Assembly (NCBI RefSeq): GCF_000336575.1
Contig: NZ_AOPO01000001.1
Coordinates: 806,001 to 870,000, forward strand
Origin: Vreelandella titanicae BH1
GTDB taxonomy: Bacteria > Pseudomonadota > Gammaproteobacteria > Pseudomonadales > Halomonadaceae
Reading direction: 5' to 3'
Length of the DNA stretch: 64,000 bases
Below the pieces are notes generated by a model. The model was given only the letters and a program-made list of their open reading frames with translations, did not search any database and was not told the DNA's origin. The stretch's first letter is position 1; each line of letters opens with the position of its first letter. The position numbers and the translations under genes were made by a program. Positions 34,418-43,544 of this stretch are shown here, one piece after another.

Positions 34418-35250
34418 TAGCTGTTCTCCCCGGCATGATTTTGGGCAGCATTAAAAACGTTGTCGTCGAGCCACTGGGTAAAGGTGTCGCGATCGCGGGC
34501 GATGGCATCCCACTCTTTATAGAAGCGGTTGCTACGGCCGTAATAGCCGTGGGTGTACGAGGGCAGCGCGCCTTTCTCGGCTACCGCAATGGCGCTGATA
34601 GCCCAGCTAGGAATCACACAGGCGTTGGGGTGGGCGTTGAGGTCATCGACGATCTCCTCCACCGTGACGATACTGTGTTTGGCCGCCAGTACCGCCTCTT
34701 TCTGCACACCAACGATCCCTTCCACCAGCACATTGCCCTGACGATCCGCACGCTGAGCGTGAATGATCGAGACATCCGGGCGCACCGACGGCACGGCCGC
34801 TAGGCGCTCCCCGGTAAACGGGCACTCGATGAATTTGATTTGATCGTTGACGCTGGGCAGCTCGCTGCCGATGTAGCCGCGAAAAACTGCCAACGGTAAA
34901 CCTGCCGCACCGGCTTCAAATGCACAGGCCATGGCCGCATGACTATGCTCCAGAATCTCGATCTTGCGCGGCCAGCCTTTCTCGACCGCATCGCGCAAGC
35001 GGTGAAGCGATCCCACACCGGGGTTGCCACCCCAGGAGAAGATCACCTTTTTAGCGCAGCCCGCGCCAATCATCTGATCGTAGATGATATCGGGGGTCAT
35101 GCGGATCAGCGTCAGGTCGCGCTTTTTCTGACGGATCACTTCGTGACCGGCGGCAAACGGAATCAGGTGGGTAAAACCTTCCATGGCCACGGTGGCGCCG
35201 TCTTGGACGTAGCGCGCTACCGCGTCATGCAAGCTGAGAAACTCGGCCAT
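34417..35250 (-). CDS. pcaI: 3-Oxoadipate CoA-transferase alpha subunit
   Basis: A 277-residue alpha subunit. GATVAMEGFTHLIPFAAGHE is the N-terminal CoA-binding region, and FSWGGNPGVGSLHRLRD a central conserved loop. It is the first gene of the pcaI-J-F-DC operon. A perfect 15-bp pca box lies 31 bp upstream, so it is a prime target of the PcaR-type regulator at 48617. Confidence 0.93.
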   Translation of the reverse strand: MAEFLSLHDAVARYVQDGATVAMEGFTHLIPFAAGHEVIRQKKRDLTLIRMTPDIIYDQMIGAGCAKKVIFSWGGNPGVGSLHRLRDAVEKGWPRKIEILEHSHAAMACAFEAGAAGLPLAVFRGYIGSELPSVNDQIKFIECPFTGERLAAVPSVRPDVSIIHAQRADRQGNVLVEGIVGVQKEAVLAAKHSIVTVEEIVDDLNAHPNACVIPSWAISAIAVAEKGALPSYTHGYYGRSNRFYKEWDAIARDRDTFTQWLDDNVFNAAQNHAGENS

Positions 35251-35280
35251 GATGGGTGCCTCTTAGCGATTAGCAGAAAT

Positions 35281-35314
35281 GTTCGTTAAGCGAACATAGA
35301 TCCTCCATACGAAC
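35281..35314 (-). promoter_or_regulatory. pca box (PcaR-type operator) of pcaIJF-DC, with third half-site
   Basis: GTTCGTTAAGCGAAC at 35281-35295 is a perfect GTTCG-N5-CGAAC dyad, extended by one pair (T...A). A further CGAAC lies at 35310-35314, 19 bp from the start of the right arm. PcaU of Acinetobacter is known to use a dyad plus a third repeat. Confidence 0.8.
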
Positions 35315-35425
35315 AATCTACTGCTGAACGCTAATAGGGTCAAACCCATTGGTGCTTACCTAATTACCCTGCTGAATCCACCCACCACGCCAAACCTAAA
35401 CGTAACACTTTGTTTTTAAATACGC

Positions 35426-36754
35426 TTATTGCGCTGCTAACCATTTTTTGGCACGAGTGACCTGGGCGGCGCTGCTACCAAGGTATAAAGCGGGGTCGCA
35501 GGCGTTACTCAGCGCATCGGGGTCTACGGTCCCTTTTACATCAGAATGTTCGGCAAGCACCTCTGAATAGGGGCGTGCTTCCCGGCGTGAGGTTTCTGCC
35601 GCTTCAGCGCTAACCGCTTTAGCTTTCTCCACGCCTAGCGTAGGCGCCAGCAAACGTGCGACTGGCTCAGCCATGATGCCGCCGCCGGTGGCTGCCAGGT
35701 TGCGCCACATGTTGTCGGGGTAGACTTCGAGTCCTTCCAGCAACACGGCCACTTGCTCTAATGCACCCTCTACAAGCAGAGCGCTCTCCATCAGCGGCGC
35801 CCACTCCGCATGCCACTCGCCTAGCCCGCGCTCCAGCGGCTGGGCGGCGGCGTTGATCAATACGCTGGTGTGACCATGCACTTGCCGCGCCGCGCCGCGA
35901 ATCAGCGCACTGCGTACCGGGTTACGCTTATGGGGCATGGATGACGACTCCCCCATTCCCGGCGCAGAGGGCTCTGCCACTTCACCGACTTCGGTTTGGG
36001 TGAGCAGAGATACATCCAGGGCGATTTTTTCAGCGGCGCCGGCGACAGCGTCTAATGCCGTGCCAAGGGCATGAATCGGGTAGCGGTCGGTATGCCAGGG
36101 CAGCACCGGCACCGCCAAGCCTAAACGCTCGGCTAGCGCGTCCATCCACTCAAGCCCGAGATTATCCCAACCCGAGTGCACCCCCACCGCGCCACCAAAC
36201 TGCACGGGAAGCTCAACAGCGCTTAAACGGCGGCGCGCTTGCTCCAGGCCGATTGCCCAGTGAGCCACCTTCACCCCAAAGGTGATCGGCAGCGCCTGCT
36301 GCATTAGGGTGCGCCCCACCATAGGCGTGTCGATGTGAGTGTCCATTAGTTTTAACGCCGCTGATCGACAGCGCAGCAGTAACTCGTCTAGCGCCGCCAA
36401 GCGTGGCTTAAGCAGCAGCATCAGCGCGGAGTCGACTACGTCCTGACTCGTCGCCCCCTGGTGCCAGTAGCGCTTGAGGTCATTGGCAAGGAGCGCACGG
36501 CTCTGCTTGACGAAAGGAATCGCAACATTGCCACCGCTGGCGATGCCATCGGCGATCTCAGAAACAGACAAGTGGGCGTGCTCAAGCTGCTCACGCATTT
36601 GCTGGCTAATCCCGTCAGGCACGGCTCCGCTGGCTTCTTGCACTTCCGCTAAGGCCAACTCAAAGGCCAACATGGCACGCACCATGGCGTCATCGTCGCA
36701 CTCGGCAACGGCTCGCTGGCTCATGAAAGGGTGTTTTAAAAATGCAGAGGGCAT
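35426..36754 (-). CDS. pcaB: 3-Carboxy-cis,cis-muconate cycloisomerase
   Basis: Lactonises 3-carboxymuconate, the product of PcaHG, to 4-carboxymuconolactone. A 442-residue member of the fumarase/aspartase superfamily. The signature loop is GESSSMPHKRNPVRS near 275, with the catalytic serine in the SSS stretch; HQGATSQDVVDSALML near 115 carries the second conserved region. It is monocistronic in appearance, with its own pca box 80 bp upstream. Confidence 0.93.
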   Translation of the reverse strand: MPSAFLKHPFMSQRAVAECDDDAMVRAMLAFELALAEVQEASGAVPDGISQQMREQLEHAHLSVSEIADGIASGGNVAIPFVKQSRALLANDLKRYWHQGATSQDVVDSALMLLLKPRLAALDELLLRCRSAALKLMDTHIDTPMVGRTLMQQALPITFGVKVAHWAIGLEQARRRLSAVELPVQFGGAVGVHSGWDNLGLEWMDALAERLGLAVPVLPWHTDRYPIHALGTALDAVAGAAEKIALDVSLLTQTEVGEVAEPSAPGMGESSSMPHKRNPVRSALIRGAARQVHGHTSVLINAAAQPLERGLGEWHAEWAPLMESALLVEGALEQVAVLLEGLEVYPDNMWRNLAATGGGIMAEPVARLLAPTLGVEKAKAVSAEAAETSRREARPYSEVLAEHSDVKGTVDPDALSNACDPALYLGSSAAQVTRAKKWLAAQ

Positions 36755-36833
36755 GGCGGTAGGCTTCCTATTAACGCTGTCCTGAGCCTAAAAATAGCTC
36801 AAAAAGCATGGCTCAAGACAAAATTGTACATAT

Positions 36834-36848
36834 GTTCGCTATTCGAAC
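36834..36848 (-). promoter_or_regulatory. pca box (PcaR-type operator) of pcaB
   Basis: GTTCGCTATTCGAAC is a perfect GTTCG-N5-CGAAC dyad 80 bp upstream of pcaB. GTAC-containing sequences flank it on both sides (36826-36829 and 36850-36853), resembling the GTAC pair in front of the tetR gene at 37618. Confidence 0.75.
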
Positions 36849-36952
36849 TGTACGTTAACTAGGTAGGCGTGAACTCACAAGCGTCGCCCTGCTTCGGAAG
36901 GCAAGCTTGCGGATCAACATGTGCTGACTCTTGACTACAATTGAGGCGTTGC

Positions 36953-37618
36953 TTATTCAGGACGCACGTAACGCAGCACCATCTCGGTAACATGCTCCTC
37001 TAATTTTTGCTGGTTCTCAGGCGCGGCTTGGTGCCAATCAAAAATCCGCGAAAAAGTATGCTGGTTTGAGACATTGAAAAAAGACAGCGCGCTAATCAGC
37101 CAGTGCAGTTCCCGAGGATCCAAGCCTTCACGAAAACAACCCTCTTCTACACCGCGGATATAAACGTTGGTGAGTACATCAATCACCCCGGCATTGAGTG
37201 ATTGAATCAACTCTGACTGCGCTAAAAAGCGGCCATGATGAATATTTTCGATCATTACCAGGCGAATAAAGTCAGGGTTTTTGGCGTGGTGGCAGAAGGT
37301 AAAACGCACCAGTCGGCTAAGCGCCTCGAACGGGGCCAGGTGGTCAAGATCCAGCTCGGCCTCCTGCAGGCGCACTTTCTGGTAGGCGGCTTCCAAGGTG
37401 TGTAGGTAGAGCGTCTCTTTATCATTAAAGTAGTAGTAAATCATGCGCTTAGAGGCGCGTGTTTTCTCGGCAATCTCATCGATCCGGGCCCCAGAGAGGC
37501 CTTTTTCTGAGAATTCGCGGGTAGCCACCGCAAGAATATCGGCGCGCACGGATTCGGGATCATTTTTACGCCGTCGCCGCGCGGCAGGGGGGTTGGCCTT
37601 GGTCGAAGGGGCTGTCAT
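36953..37618 (-). CDS. TetR-family transcriptional regulator
   Basis: 221 aa. N-terminal helix-turn-helix at about residues 25-70 (ILAVATREFSEKGLSGARID, TRASKRMIYYYFNDKETLYL); the C-terminal ligand domain is not specific. A basic N-terminal tail (ARRRRKNDP) precedes it. It is divergent from the TRAP-quiC-aroE operon starting at 37787 and shares a 168-bp promoter region with it, so it probably represses that operon. The inducer might be dehydroshikimate, shikimate or quinate; this is inference from context. Confidence 0.8.
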   Translation of the reverse strand: MTAPSTKANPPAARRRRKNDPESVRADILAVATREFSEKGLSGARIDEIAEKTRASKRMIYYYFNDKETLYLHTLEAAYQKVRLQEAELDLDHLAPFEALSRLVRFTFCHHAKNPDFIRLVMIENIHHGRFLAQSELIQSLNAGVIDVLTNVYIRGVEEGCFREGLDPRELHWLISALSFFNVSNQHTFSRIFDWHQAAPENQQKLEEHVTEMVLRYVRPE

Positions 37619-37675
37619 AGAGCGTGCCTTTTATTGTCGTGGTCGTCTTTTGTCTAGTATGCCATAGCTTGACTG

Positions 37676-37692
37676 AACGTACCATTTCGTAC
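37676..37692. promoter_or_regulatory. Candidate TetR operator between tetR and dctP
   Basis: Two GTAC words six bases apart in ACGTACCATTTCGTACA lie in the divergent promoter region. The size and symmetry fit a TetR-family site, though the dyad is imperfect outside GTAC. No GTTCG-type pca box is visible here. Confidence 0.35.
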
Positions 37693-37786
37693 ATTGTTGC
37701 TCAGGAAAGGATGGAAGAGCCAAGCACGCCAAGACCGAAGGCTTCTCCAGACCCCATGACAACGGCCCAATAAGAGGACAACAACA

Positions 37787-38833
37787 ATGTCTCTACACCC
37801 ACTGTTTGCACTAAAACAAACGTCCATGAAGCGCACGCTAGCAGCCGCCATCGCCGCTGCCACGCTAGTGACTGCCGCAAACGCCTCTGCCCAGACGCTA
37901 CGCTTCGCCCACGTTGACCCAGATGACTGGACTACTTCGAAAAAAGGCGCAGCTGGTCAGGTGTTTAAAAACCTGGTGGAAGCCGAAACTGATCTCACCG
38001 TGGAGCTCTACCCCGCTGGCTCACTAGGCGGTGAAACCGAGCTGATTGAAGGCGCCCAGGATGGCACCATCAGCATTGCGATGGTCTCCGGCGCCTACGC
38101 TAATTTCTGCCCGGCGGTCGCCGTAACGGATATCCCTTACACCTTCCCGTCAGCGCCAGTGGCGTGGCAAGTAATGGACGGCGAGTTTGGTACAGCACTA
38201 GCCGAACACTGCTTGCAACAGACTGGCCTACGCACACTGGCTTACGGCGAAACGGGCTTCCGCCACTTCACCAACTCCGTGCGCCCGATCAACTCGCCTG
38301 AGGATATGCAGGGCCTGAAGTTCCGCGTGCAGACTATTCCGCTCTACTTGGAAATGGTCAGTGCTTTAGGTGGAGAGCCTCAGGGCATCGCCTGGGGAGA
38401 GGTGCCAACGGCCCTTGCCACCGGCGTAGTCGATGGCCAGGAGAACCCCATCTCAGTGATCTACGGCAATAACTTCTATGAGTTTCAGGATTATTTGACC
38501 CTGGATCGTCACGTTTACGGCGTGGATCACCTGCTGATCAACGATGAGATATTTCAGTCGCTTAGCGAAGAGGAGCAAGCCGCGGTGAAGCGCGCCGCTG
38601 TGGTCGCCGGCACTACCGGCCGTGCCATTCAGCAGTTCAATTCGGCAGAGGGGATCACCAAACTGGAAGCGGAGGGTATGGAGATCACCCAGCCCACTGC
38701 TGAGCAGATGGAGGCCTTCCGCGAAGCCGCCCAGCCACCGGTTCAGGCGTACCTGACAGAAGAACTTGGCGATGACGCAGAGTGGATCGAGCGCCTTTCT
38801 TCCGCTGTGGAAGAGGCTTCCGCGCGCTTCTAA
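37787..38833 (+). CDS. TRAP transporter substrate-binding protein DctP (quinate/shikimate-linked)
   Basis: 348 aa. I keep the ATG at 37787 because AAGAGGA precedes it; a shorter form from ATG 37826 has no ribosome site. The signal peptide ends near ANASAQ. LKFRVQTIPLYLEMVSALGG carries the conserved binding arginine region, and DGQENPISVIYGNNFYE is typical of C4-dicarboxylate/sugar-acid type DctP. It is the first gene of a P-Q-M-quiC-aroE operon, so the likely cargo is quinate, shikimate or dehydroshikimate. Confidence 0.88.
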   Translation: MSLHPLFALKQTSMKRTLAAAIAAATLVTAANASAQTLRFAHVDPDDWTTSKKGAAGQVFKNLVEAETDLTVELYPAGSLGGETELIEGAQDGTISIAMVSGAYANFCPAVAVTDIPYTFPSAPVAWQVMDGEFGTALAEHCLQQTGLRTLAYGETGFRHFTNSVRPINSPEDMQGLKFRVQTIPLYLEMVSALGGEPQGIAWGEVPTALATGVVDGQENPISVIYGNNFYEFQDYLTLDRHVYGVDHLLINDEIFQSLSEEEQAAVKRAAVVAGTTGRAIQQFNSAEGITKLEAEGMEITQPTAEQMEAFREAAQPPVQAYLTEELGDDAEWIERLSSAVEEASARF

Positions 38834-38851
38834 TCCCCGCCGAACCAAAGC

Positions 38852-38883
38852 GCTTGCGAGTGGGCCTTCGGAGGTTCACTCGC
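38852..38883 (+). other. Stem-loop between dctP and dctQ
   Basis: TTGCGAGTG (38852-38860) and CACTCGCAA (38875-38883) form a perfect 9-bp stem around a CCT-TCGG-AGG inner hairpin, 19 bases after the dctP stop. No T-run. It has the same position as the hairpins in the other TRAP operons. Confidence 0.6.
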
Positions 38884-38920
38884 AACCCTGCGTGCCTGAC
38901 TATCGATCGAAGGTGCTCTT

Positions 38921-39418
38921 ATGTCTCCTCTTCTCGCCCGGTTACACCGCGGTCTGATCCTGTTCAATGGCAGCTTGGCAGGGCTTGCCATGGTGCTGAT
39001 TTTTCTGCTGGTCGCAGGCAATGCCTTTGCGCGATACACCTTTGGCGGCTCCATTACCTGGGGAGAAGATACCGCCATCTACCTGATGATTTACGGGCTG
39101 ATGTTTGGCATGTCCTGGGCGTACCTACAGGACAAGCACATCGGCTTTGACCTTATTCGTCGCTTGCTGCCGCCGCGCTGGGTGCGCTGGCAAGCCGTGG
39201 CTGTCGACCTGATAGTGCTAGTAGTGGGCATTGGCTTGATGGTGTCAGCCGTTGAGTTTATCGCCTCCCGCGGAGGCCGCACCTCGTCGAGCACAGGAAT
39301 GCCAATGTGGCTGTTTCAAGCCTCCATGCTCATCGGTGGCGCGCTGCTCTGTCTCTCTGCACTGGTAATGGGCGCGCTGCGTCTGTGTGATCAGCGTGGA
39401 GAGGAGGCTTCATCATGA
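38921..39418 (+). CDS. TRAP transporter small permease DctQ (quinate/shikimate-linked)
   Basis: 165 aa with four membrane helices (LAMVLIFLLVAGNAFARYTF; LIVLVVGIGLMVSAVEFIA). GSITWGEDTAIYLMIYG is the typical loop-helix 2 signature. It ends in an ATGA overlap with dctM. Confidence 0.86.
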   Translation: MSPLLARLHRGLILFNGSLAGLAMVLIFLLVAGNAFARYTFGGSITWGEDTAIYLMIYGLMFGMSWAYLQDKHIGFDLIRRLLPPRWVRWQAVAVDLIVLVVGIGLMVSAVEFIASRGGRTSSSTGMPMWLFQASMLIGGALLCLSALVMGALRLCDQRGEEASS

Positions 39419-40680
39419 TTTTTATACTACTTTTAGCCCTCGTACTGCTCGGGGTGCCGTTTGCCTTTGCCATCCTCGGCTCATTGACGGTGTTAATGAG
39501 TACCGGCGATTTGCCCTACCACATCCGTATCGTCTCGCAGCAGTTTTTCGGCGGTATGGAGTCCTTCCCACTGCTGGCGATCCCGCTGTTTATTCTGGCC
39601 GGCGAGCTGATGAACGAAGCGGGTATCACCCATCGAATTATTAACCTGGCCACCGCCATTGTCGGCCGCCTAAAGGCGGGGCTGGCACACGTCAATATCT
39701 GGGCCTCGGTGATTTTTGCAGGTCTTTCCGGTTCGGCGATTGCCGACACCTCCGCGTTAGGGCGGGTGTTCATACCGTCAATGGAAAAAGAGGGCTACCC
39801 CCGGGATTTTGCCGCTGCGCTCACAGCTGCCTCTTCGGTCATTGGCCCGATTATTCCACCCAGTATTCCGGTGATTATCTATGCACTGACGGTGTCGGGT
39901 GTGTCGGTACCGGGACTGTTTTTGGCTGGTATCGTGCCGGGCTTTTTGCTGGCATTGGGGCTCTCCATCTACGTCTACTTTTTTGCTGGTGACCTTGGCG
40001 CCACCCAGTCAAAACAGCAGTCGCGCCGCCACGCCCTTCTCCACGGCCTGCTGCCCGCGCTGATGCCGGTGTTTGTGGTCGGTGCCATTCTTGCCGGTAT
40101 CGTCACGCCCACCGAGGCGGCGGCCTTTGCCGTGGTCTACGCGCTGATTCTGGGCGTGGTGCTCTACCGCAATATCAAACTGGTGAATCTGCCTGGCATC
40201 TTCGCCCGGGCGATGCGCGACAGCGCCGTGATCATGGTCATCATGGGGGCCGTTGCCGCAGCCAACTGGGTATTAACCTTCGAGCGCGTGCCCAACATGC
40301 TCACCGAGTGGGCGCTGATGAGCATCGACACCCAGTGGACTTTCCTGATTGCCGTCATTCTCCTGCTACTGGTGGTGGGGCTGTTTTTGGAGGGCATCGC
40401 GGCCATTTTGGTACTGGTACCCATCCTTCACCCCATCGCCATGGCGCTGGGTATCGACCCGCTGCACTTCGGCATCGTGGTGATCTTCAACCTGATGATG
40501 GGGCTGATCACACCGCCCATGGGGCTCTGCCTGTTTGTCGCAGACTCCGTCTCCGGCGTGGGAATGGGGCCAATTATCCGCCGCATTCTGCCGATGCTGG
40601 GCGTGCAGTTTTTGATTCTGCTGCTGATTACTTTCGTCCCCGCACTGGTCACCTTCCTGCCGCGACTGGCGGGTTACTGA
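39415..40680 (+). CDS. TRAP transporter large permease DctM (quinate/shikimate-linked)
   Basis: 421 aa. LLAIPLFILAGELMNEAG, ASSVIGPIIPPSIPVIIYAL and GLITPPMGLCLFVADSV are DctM core motifs. Coupled to dctQ by a 4-base overlap; quiC follows 28 bp downstream, which ties the transport system to dehydroshikimate metabolism. Confidence 0.9.
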   Translation: MIFILLLALVLLGVPFAFAILGSLTVLMSTGDLPYHIRIVSQQFFGGMESFPLLAIPLFILAGELMNEAGITHRIINLATAIVGRLKAGLAHVNIWASVIFAGLSGSAIADTSALGRVFIPSMEKEGYPRDFAAALTAASSVIGPIIPPSIPVIIYALTVSGVSVPGLFLAGIVPGFLLALGLSIYVYFFAGDLGATQSKQQSRRHALLHGLLPALMPVFVVGAILAGIVTPTEAAAFAVVYALILGVVLYRNIKLVNLPGIFARAMRDSAVIMVIMGAVAAANWVLTFERVPNMLTEWALMSIDTQWTFLIAVILLLLVVGLFLEGIAAILVLVPILHPIAMALGIDPLHFGIVVIFNLMMGLITPPMGLCLFVADSVSGVGMGPIIRRILPMLGVQFLILLLITFVPALVTFLPRLAGY

Positions 40681-40708
40681 TGCTATTCAATGTAAGGAGC
40701 GTGATGCC

Positions 40709-42595
40709 ATGTACTCATCCATTGCCACGGTTTGCTTAAGCGGATCACTGGAAGAGAAGGTAGACGCCATTGCTCAAGCCGGCTTTGAGGGGTTGGAGCT
40801 GTTTGAAAATGACCTAACGGCGTTCACCGGTACACCGCGGGAGGCAGGTGAGTTGATACGCTCCCGCGGCCTTAAGCTGGTGACGCTCCAGCCGTTTCGC
40901 GATTTTGAGGGTCTCCAGGGCCGCGCACGGGAGCGGGCCTTTGACCGCGCCGAGCACAAGTTTGATCTGATGGAGGAGCTCGGCACGGATCTGCTTATGG
41001 CATGCAGCACCGTTCATCCCGACTCACTACCGGGGCTAAGCCGCGCCGCCGATGACTACTATGAGCTCGGCGAGCGTGCCGTGCGGCGTAACCTGCGAGT
41101 GGCCTATGAGGCGCTGGCCTGGGGCCGCCATATTCATGACTACCGCGACAGCTGGGAAGTGGTGCGCCGCGCAGCCCACCCCAATGTCGGCCTGGTACTG
41201 GATACCTTCCATATTTTCTCCCGCCAGACGGAGCTGGGCACCATCGGTCGCATTCCGGGGGATCGCATCTTTCTGGTTCAGACCGCCGATGCGCCGCGTC
41301 TCTCCATGGATCACCTATCGTGGAGCCGCCACTACCGCTGCTTCCCCGGCCAGGGCGAGCTGCAGATGGATAAGTTCATGGCCATGTTGGATGAGACCCG
41401 TTACGACGGCCCGCTCTCCCACGAGATCTTTAACGATGTGTTCCGCATGGGACACAGCGACCAGACGGCCCGGGACGGCCTGCGTTCCTATCACTTGCTA
41501 CGCAGCATGCAGGGCGACAGCGGGATTCCCGCGCCGCAGCCAATCGAGTCGGTCGCCTTTCTGGAGATCGCCGTTGAGCCTGCGGATTTAGCACCGCTGC
41601 GCGAGCTGCTCAGTGCGTTGGGTATGGCCTGCGTGGGGCGCCACCATACGCTTAACGCCGAGCGCTGGGCGGCAGGTGACGTCAATCTGGTGCTCAATGC
41701 CGAATCGAGCTTTACCGGCCGCACGCCAGGACGTGATGCCACCGCAGTAACGGCAATTGGCCTGCGGGTAGGCAACGCCTATGAGGCGTTTAAGCGGGCG
41801 GACAAGCTTGGCTACGATATTGTCGAGCCCGAAGAGGTGGGTGCCAGCCACCGCATGAGTGCACTGCGCAATGTGGATGGCAGCCTTTCCTACATTATTG
41901 ATGACTCGCAGCTAAGCCGCACCTGGGATCGCGAGTTCCCTGTCGATGTGCAACCGGTTCCCCAGGGCGCACTGGTGGATATCGACCATATCAGCGTGGC
42001 GCTCTCCTACCACGACTACCTCTCGCTGATGCTGCAGTACCGCGCTATTTTCCAGCTGGCGCCAACACCCTCCTTCGATGTCACCGATCCCCGCGGGCTG
42101 ATCCAGAGCCAAGTGCTGCAGAACTACAACGGCCGCTTTCGCCTGGCGCTTAACGCCAGCGCCTCGCCGGATACCGCCAGCAACCGCTTTGTGCGCCAAT
42201 ACGGCGGCTCGGGGATTCATCATGTCGCCCTGCGCACCAACGCCATGCGCGACACCAGCGCTGCGCTGCAGCAGGCGGGCACGCCGGTACTGCCGATTCC
42301 CGGGAATTACTACCGCGACCTGGCCGCGCGCTTCGACCTACCGGCGCAAACCCTGCAATGGATGCAAGTGCACCACATCCTCTTTGATCAGGACAGCGAC
42401 GGTGACTTCCATCAGCTGTATACCCAACCCGGCCGCCAGGCGTTCTTCTTTGAGCTGGTGCAGCGTGAAGGGTACCAAGGGCTGGGTGCGCCGAATGCTT
42501 TTGTGCGCGTCACCGCGCAGCAGCGCTTGGAAGCGAAAATTGATGGTATTGCCCAAGAAACGCCAAACCACGACTCGGGAGAGAGCCAAACATGA
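40709..42595 (+). CDS. quiC: 3-Dehydroshikimate dehydratase fused to an HPPD-like domain
   Basis: Converts 3-dehydroshikimate to protocatechuate, linking quinate/shikimate breakdown to the pca pathway. 628 aa. Residues about 1-270 form a sugar-phosphate isomerase-like TIM barrel (SSIATVCLSGSLEEKVDAIA; LVLDTFHIF; DGPLSHEIFND carrying metal ligands). Residues about 290-615 are a two-part VOC domain like 4-hydroxyphenylpyruvate dioxygenase, with a complete His/His/Glu triad in DIDHISV, GIHHVAL and FFFELVQRE. Such fusions are known in pseudomonads. The stop overlaps the aroE start. AAGGAG precedes the ATG. Confidence 0.9.
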   Translation: MYSSIATVCLSGSLEEKVDAIAQAGFEGLELFENDLTAFTGTPREAGELIRSRGLKLVTLQPFRDFEGLQGRARERAFDRAEHKFDLMEELGTDLLMACSTVHPDSLPGLSRAADDYYELGERAVRRNLRVAYEALAWGRHIHDYRDSWEVVRRAAHPNVGLVLDTFHIFSRQTELGTIGRIPGDRIFLVQTADAPRLSMDHLSWSRHYRCFPGQGELQMDKFMAMLDETRYDGPLSHEIFNDVFRMGHSDQTARDGLRSYHLLRSMQGDSGIPAPQPIESVAFLEIAVEPADLAPLRELLSALGMACVGRHHTLNAERWAAGDVNLVLNAESSFTGRTPGRDATAVTAIGLRVGNAYEAFKRADKLGYDIVEPEEVGASHRMSALRNVDGSLSYIIDDSQLSRTWDREFPVDVQPVPQGALVDIDHISVALSYHDYLSLMLQYRAIFQLAPTPSFDVTDPRGLIQSQVLQNYNGRFRLALNASASPDTASNRFVRQYGGSGIHHVALRTNAMRDTSAALQQAGTPVLPIPGNYYRDLAARFDLPAQTLQWMQVHHILFDQDSDGDFHQLYTQPGRQAFFFELVQREGYQGLGAPNAFVRVTAQQRLEAKIDGIAQETPNHDSGESQT

Positions 42596-43470
42596 TCAAA
42601 CTTGGACTGGTAGGCGAAGGCATTGCTAAATCGCAATCTCCCGATTTGCACGAGCGCCTGGGTGCGTCGTTGGGCGAGCCGGTACGTTACGATTTAGTCG
42701 ATAGCCGGGGAGCGACGGATTTTGATTTTTCCAGCGCGATACGAAGGCTGCGTGACGAGGGGTACCGGGGCACCAATGTTACGTTCCCCTTCAAGGAAAA
42801 AGCCGCACAGCTCGCCGATATCCGCGGTGAAGGCGTACGGCGGGTAGGCACCGCCAACACTCTACTGTTTGACGCTGAGGGGCTGCGCGCTGAAAACACC
42901 GATTACACCGGTTTTATCAGCGCCTACCGCCACTCATTCGGTAGCCAGCCCGCTGGTGAGGTTCTACTGATCGGCGCCGGTGGCGTGGGCCGTGCGGTGG
43001 CGTGTGCGCTGGGGGAGCTTTCTGTTAGTTGCATACACATTCTTGAACATGACAGCACCCGGGCTGAGAACCTCAGTCGTGATCTTAACGCCATGGGGAT
43101 TAAAGCGGCGTGCATCACGCCAGAGCAGGCGCAGCGAGAACTTCCTCATTGGCAGGGCGTGGTTAACTGCTCACCTATTGGCCATATCAATCACCCCGGC
43201 TGCCCCATCGATACCGCCGGGCTGGGTGCCCAGCATTGGGTCTTCGATGCGGTTTACATCCCCGCCCATACCGAGCTGTTAAGCGCCGCCCAGCAGGCGG
43301 GCGCCAAAACACTGTCGGGTGTTGACCTGTTTGTGTTCCAGGGCGTGGATGCGTTTCGCTTTTTCACCGCAGACCGTATCGCTCCTGAACAGATCGATCC
43401 GCAGGTGATACCGCTACGTACGCACTACATAGAGCAACTTGTTACGCCTTCTACTCACTCCATGCCATGA
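42592..43470 (+). CDS. Shikimate/quinate dehydrogenase (AroE family), catabolic context
   Basis: 292 aa. Would oxidise shikimate to 3-dehydroshikimate (or quinate to dehydroquinate) here, feeding quiC. Substrate residues: KSQSPDLHE near 12-20, the catalytic lysine in NVTFPFKEKAA near 69 and the aspartate in ENTDYTGF near 105. The nucleotide fold is LIGAGGVGRAVACALG near 130; the acidic residue in HILEHD after beta-2 favours NAD+ over NADP+. It overlaps quiC by 4 bases. I infer a catabolic, not biosynthetic, role from the operon. Confidence 0.82.
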   Translation: MIKLGLVGEGIAKSQSPDLHERLGASLGEPVRYDLVDSRGATDFDFSSAIRRLRDEGYRGTNVTFPFKEKAAQLADIRGEGVRRVGTANTLLFDAEGLRAENTDYTGFISAYRHSFGSQPAGEVLLIGAGGVGRAVACALGELSVSCIHILEHDSTRAENLSRDLNAMGIKAACITPEQAQRELPHWQGVVNCSPIGHINHPGCPIDTAGLGAQHWVFDAVYIPAHTELLSAAQQAGAKTLSGVDLFVFQGVDAFRFFTADRIAPEQIDPQVIPLRTHYIEQLVTPSTHSMP

Positions 43471-43495
43471 AGCGCCAGAGAAATAGCGTACAATT

Positions 43496-43510
43496 ATTCG
43501 TTATTCGAAC
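43496..43510 (+). promoter_or_regulatory. pca box (PcaR-type operator) of the AEC permease gene
   Basis: ATTCG-TTATT-CGAAC differs from the perfect dyad at one position. It ends 34 bp before the permease start, the same spacing as at the TRAP dctP at 28136. Confidence 0.65.
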
Positions 43511-43544
43511 TTAAATATTTGCCTTCATGCGCTAAGGGGCCGCT

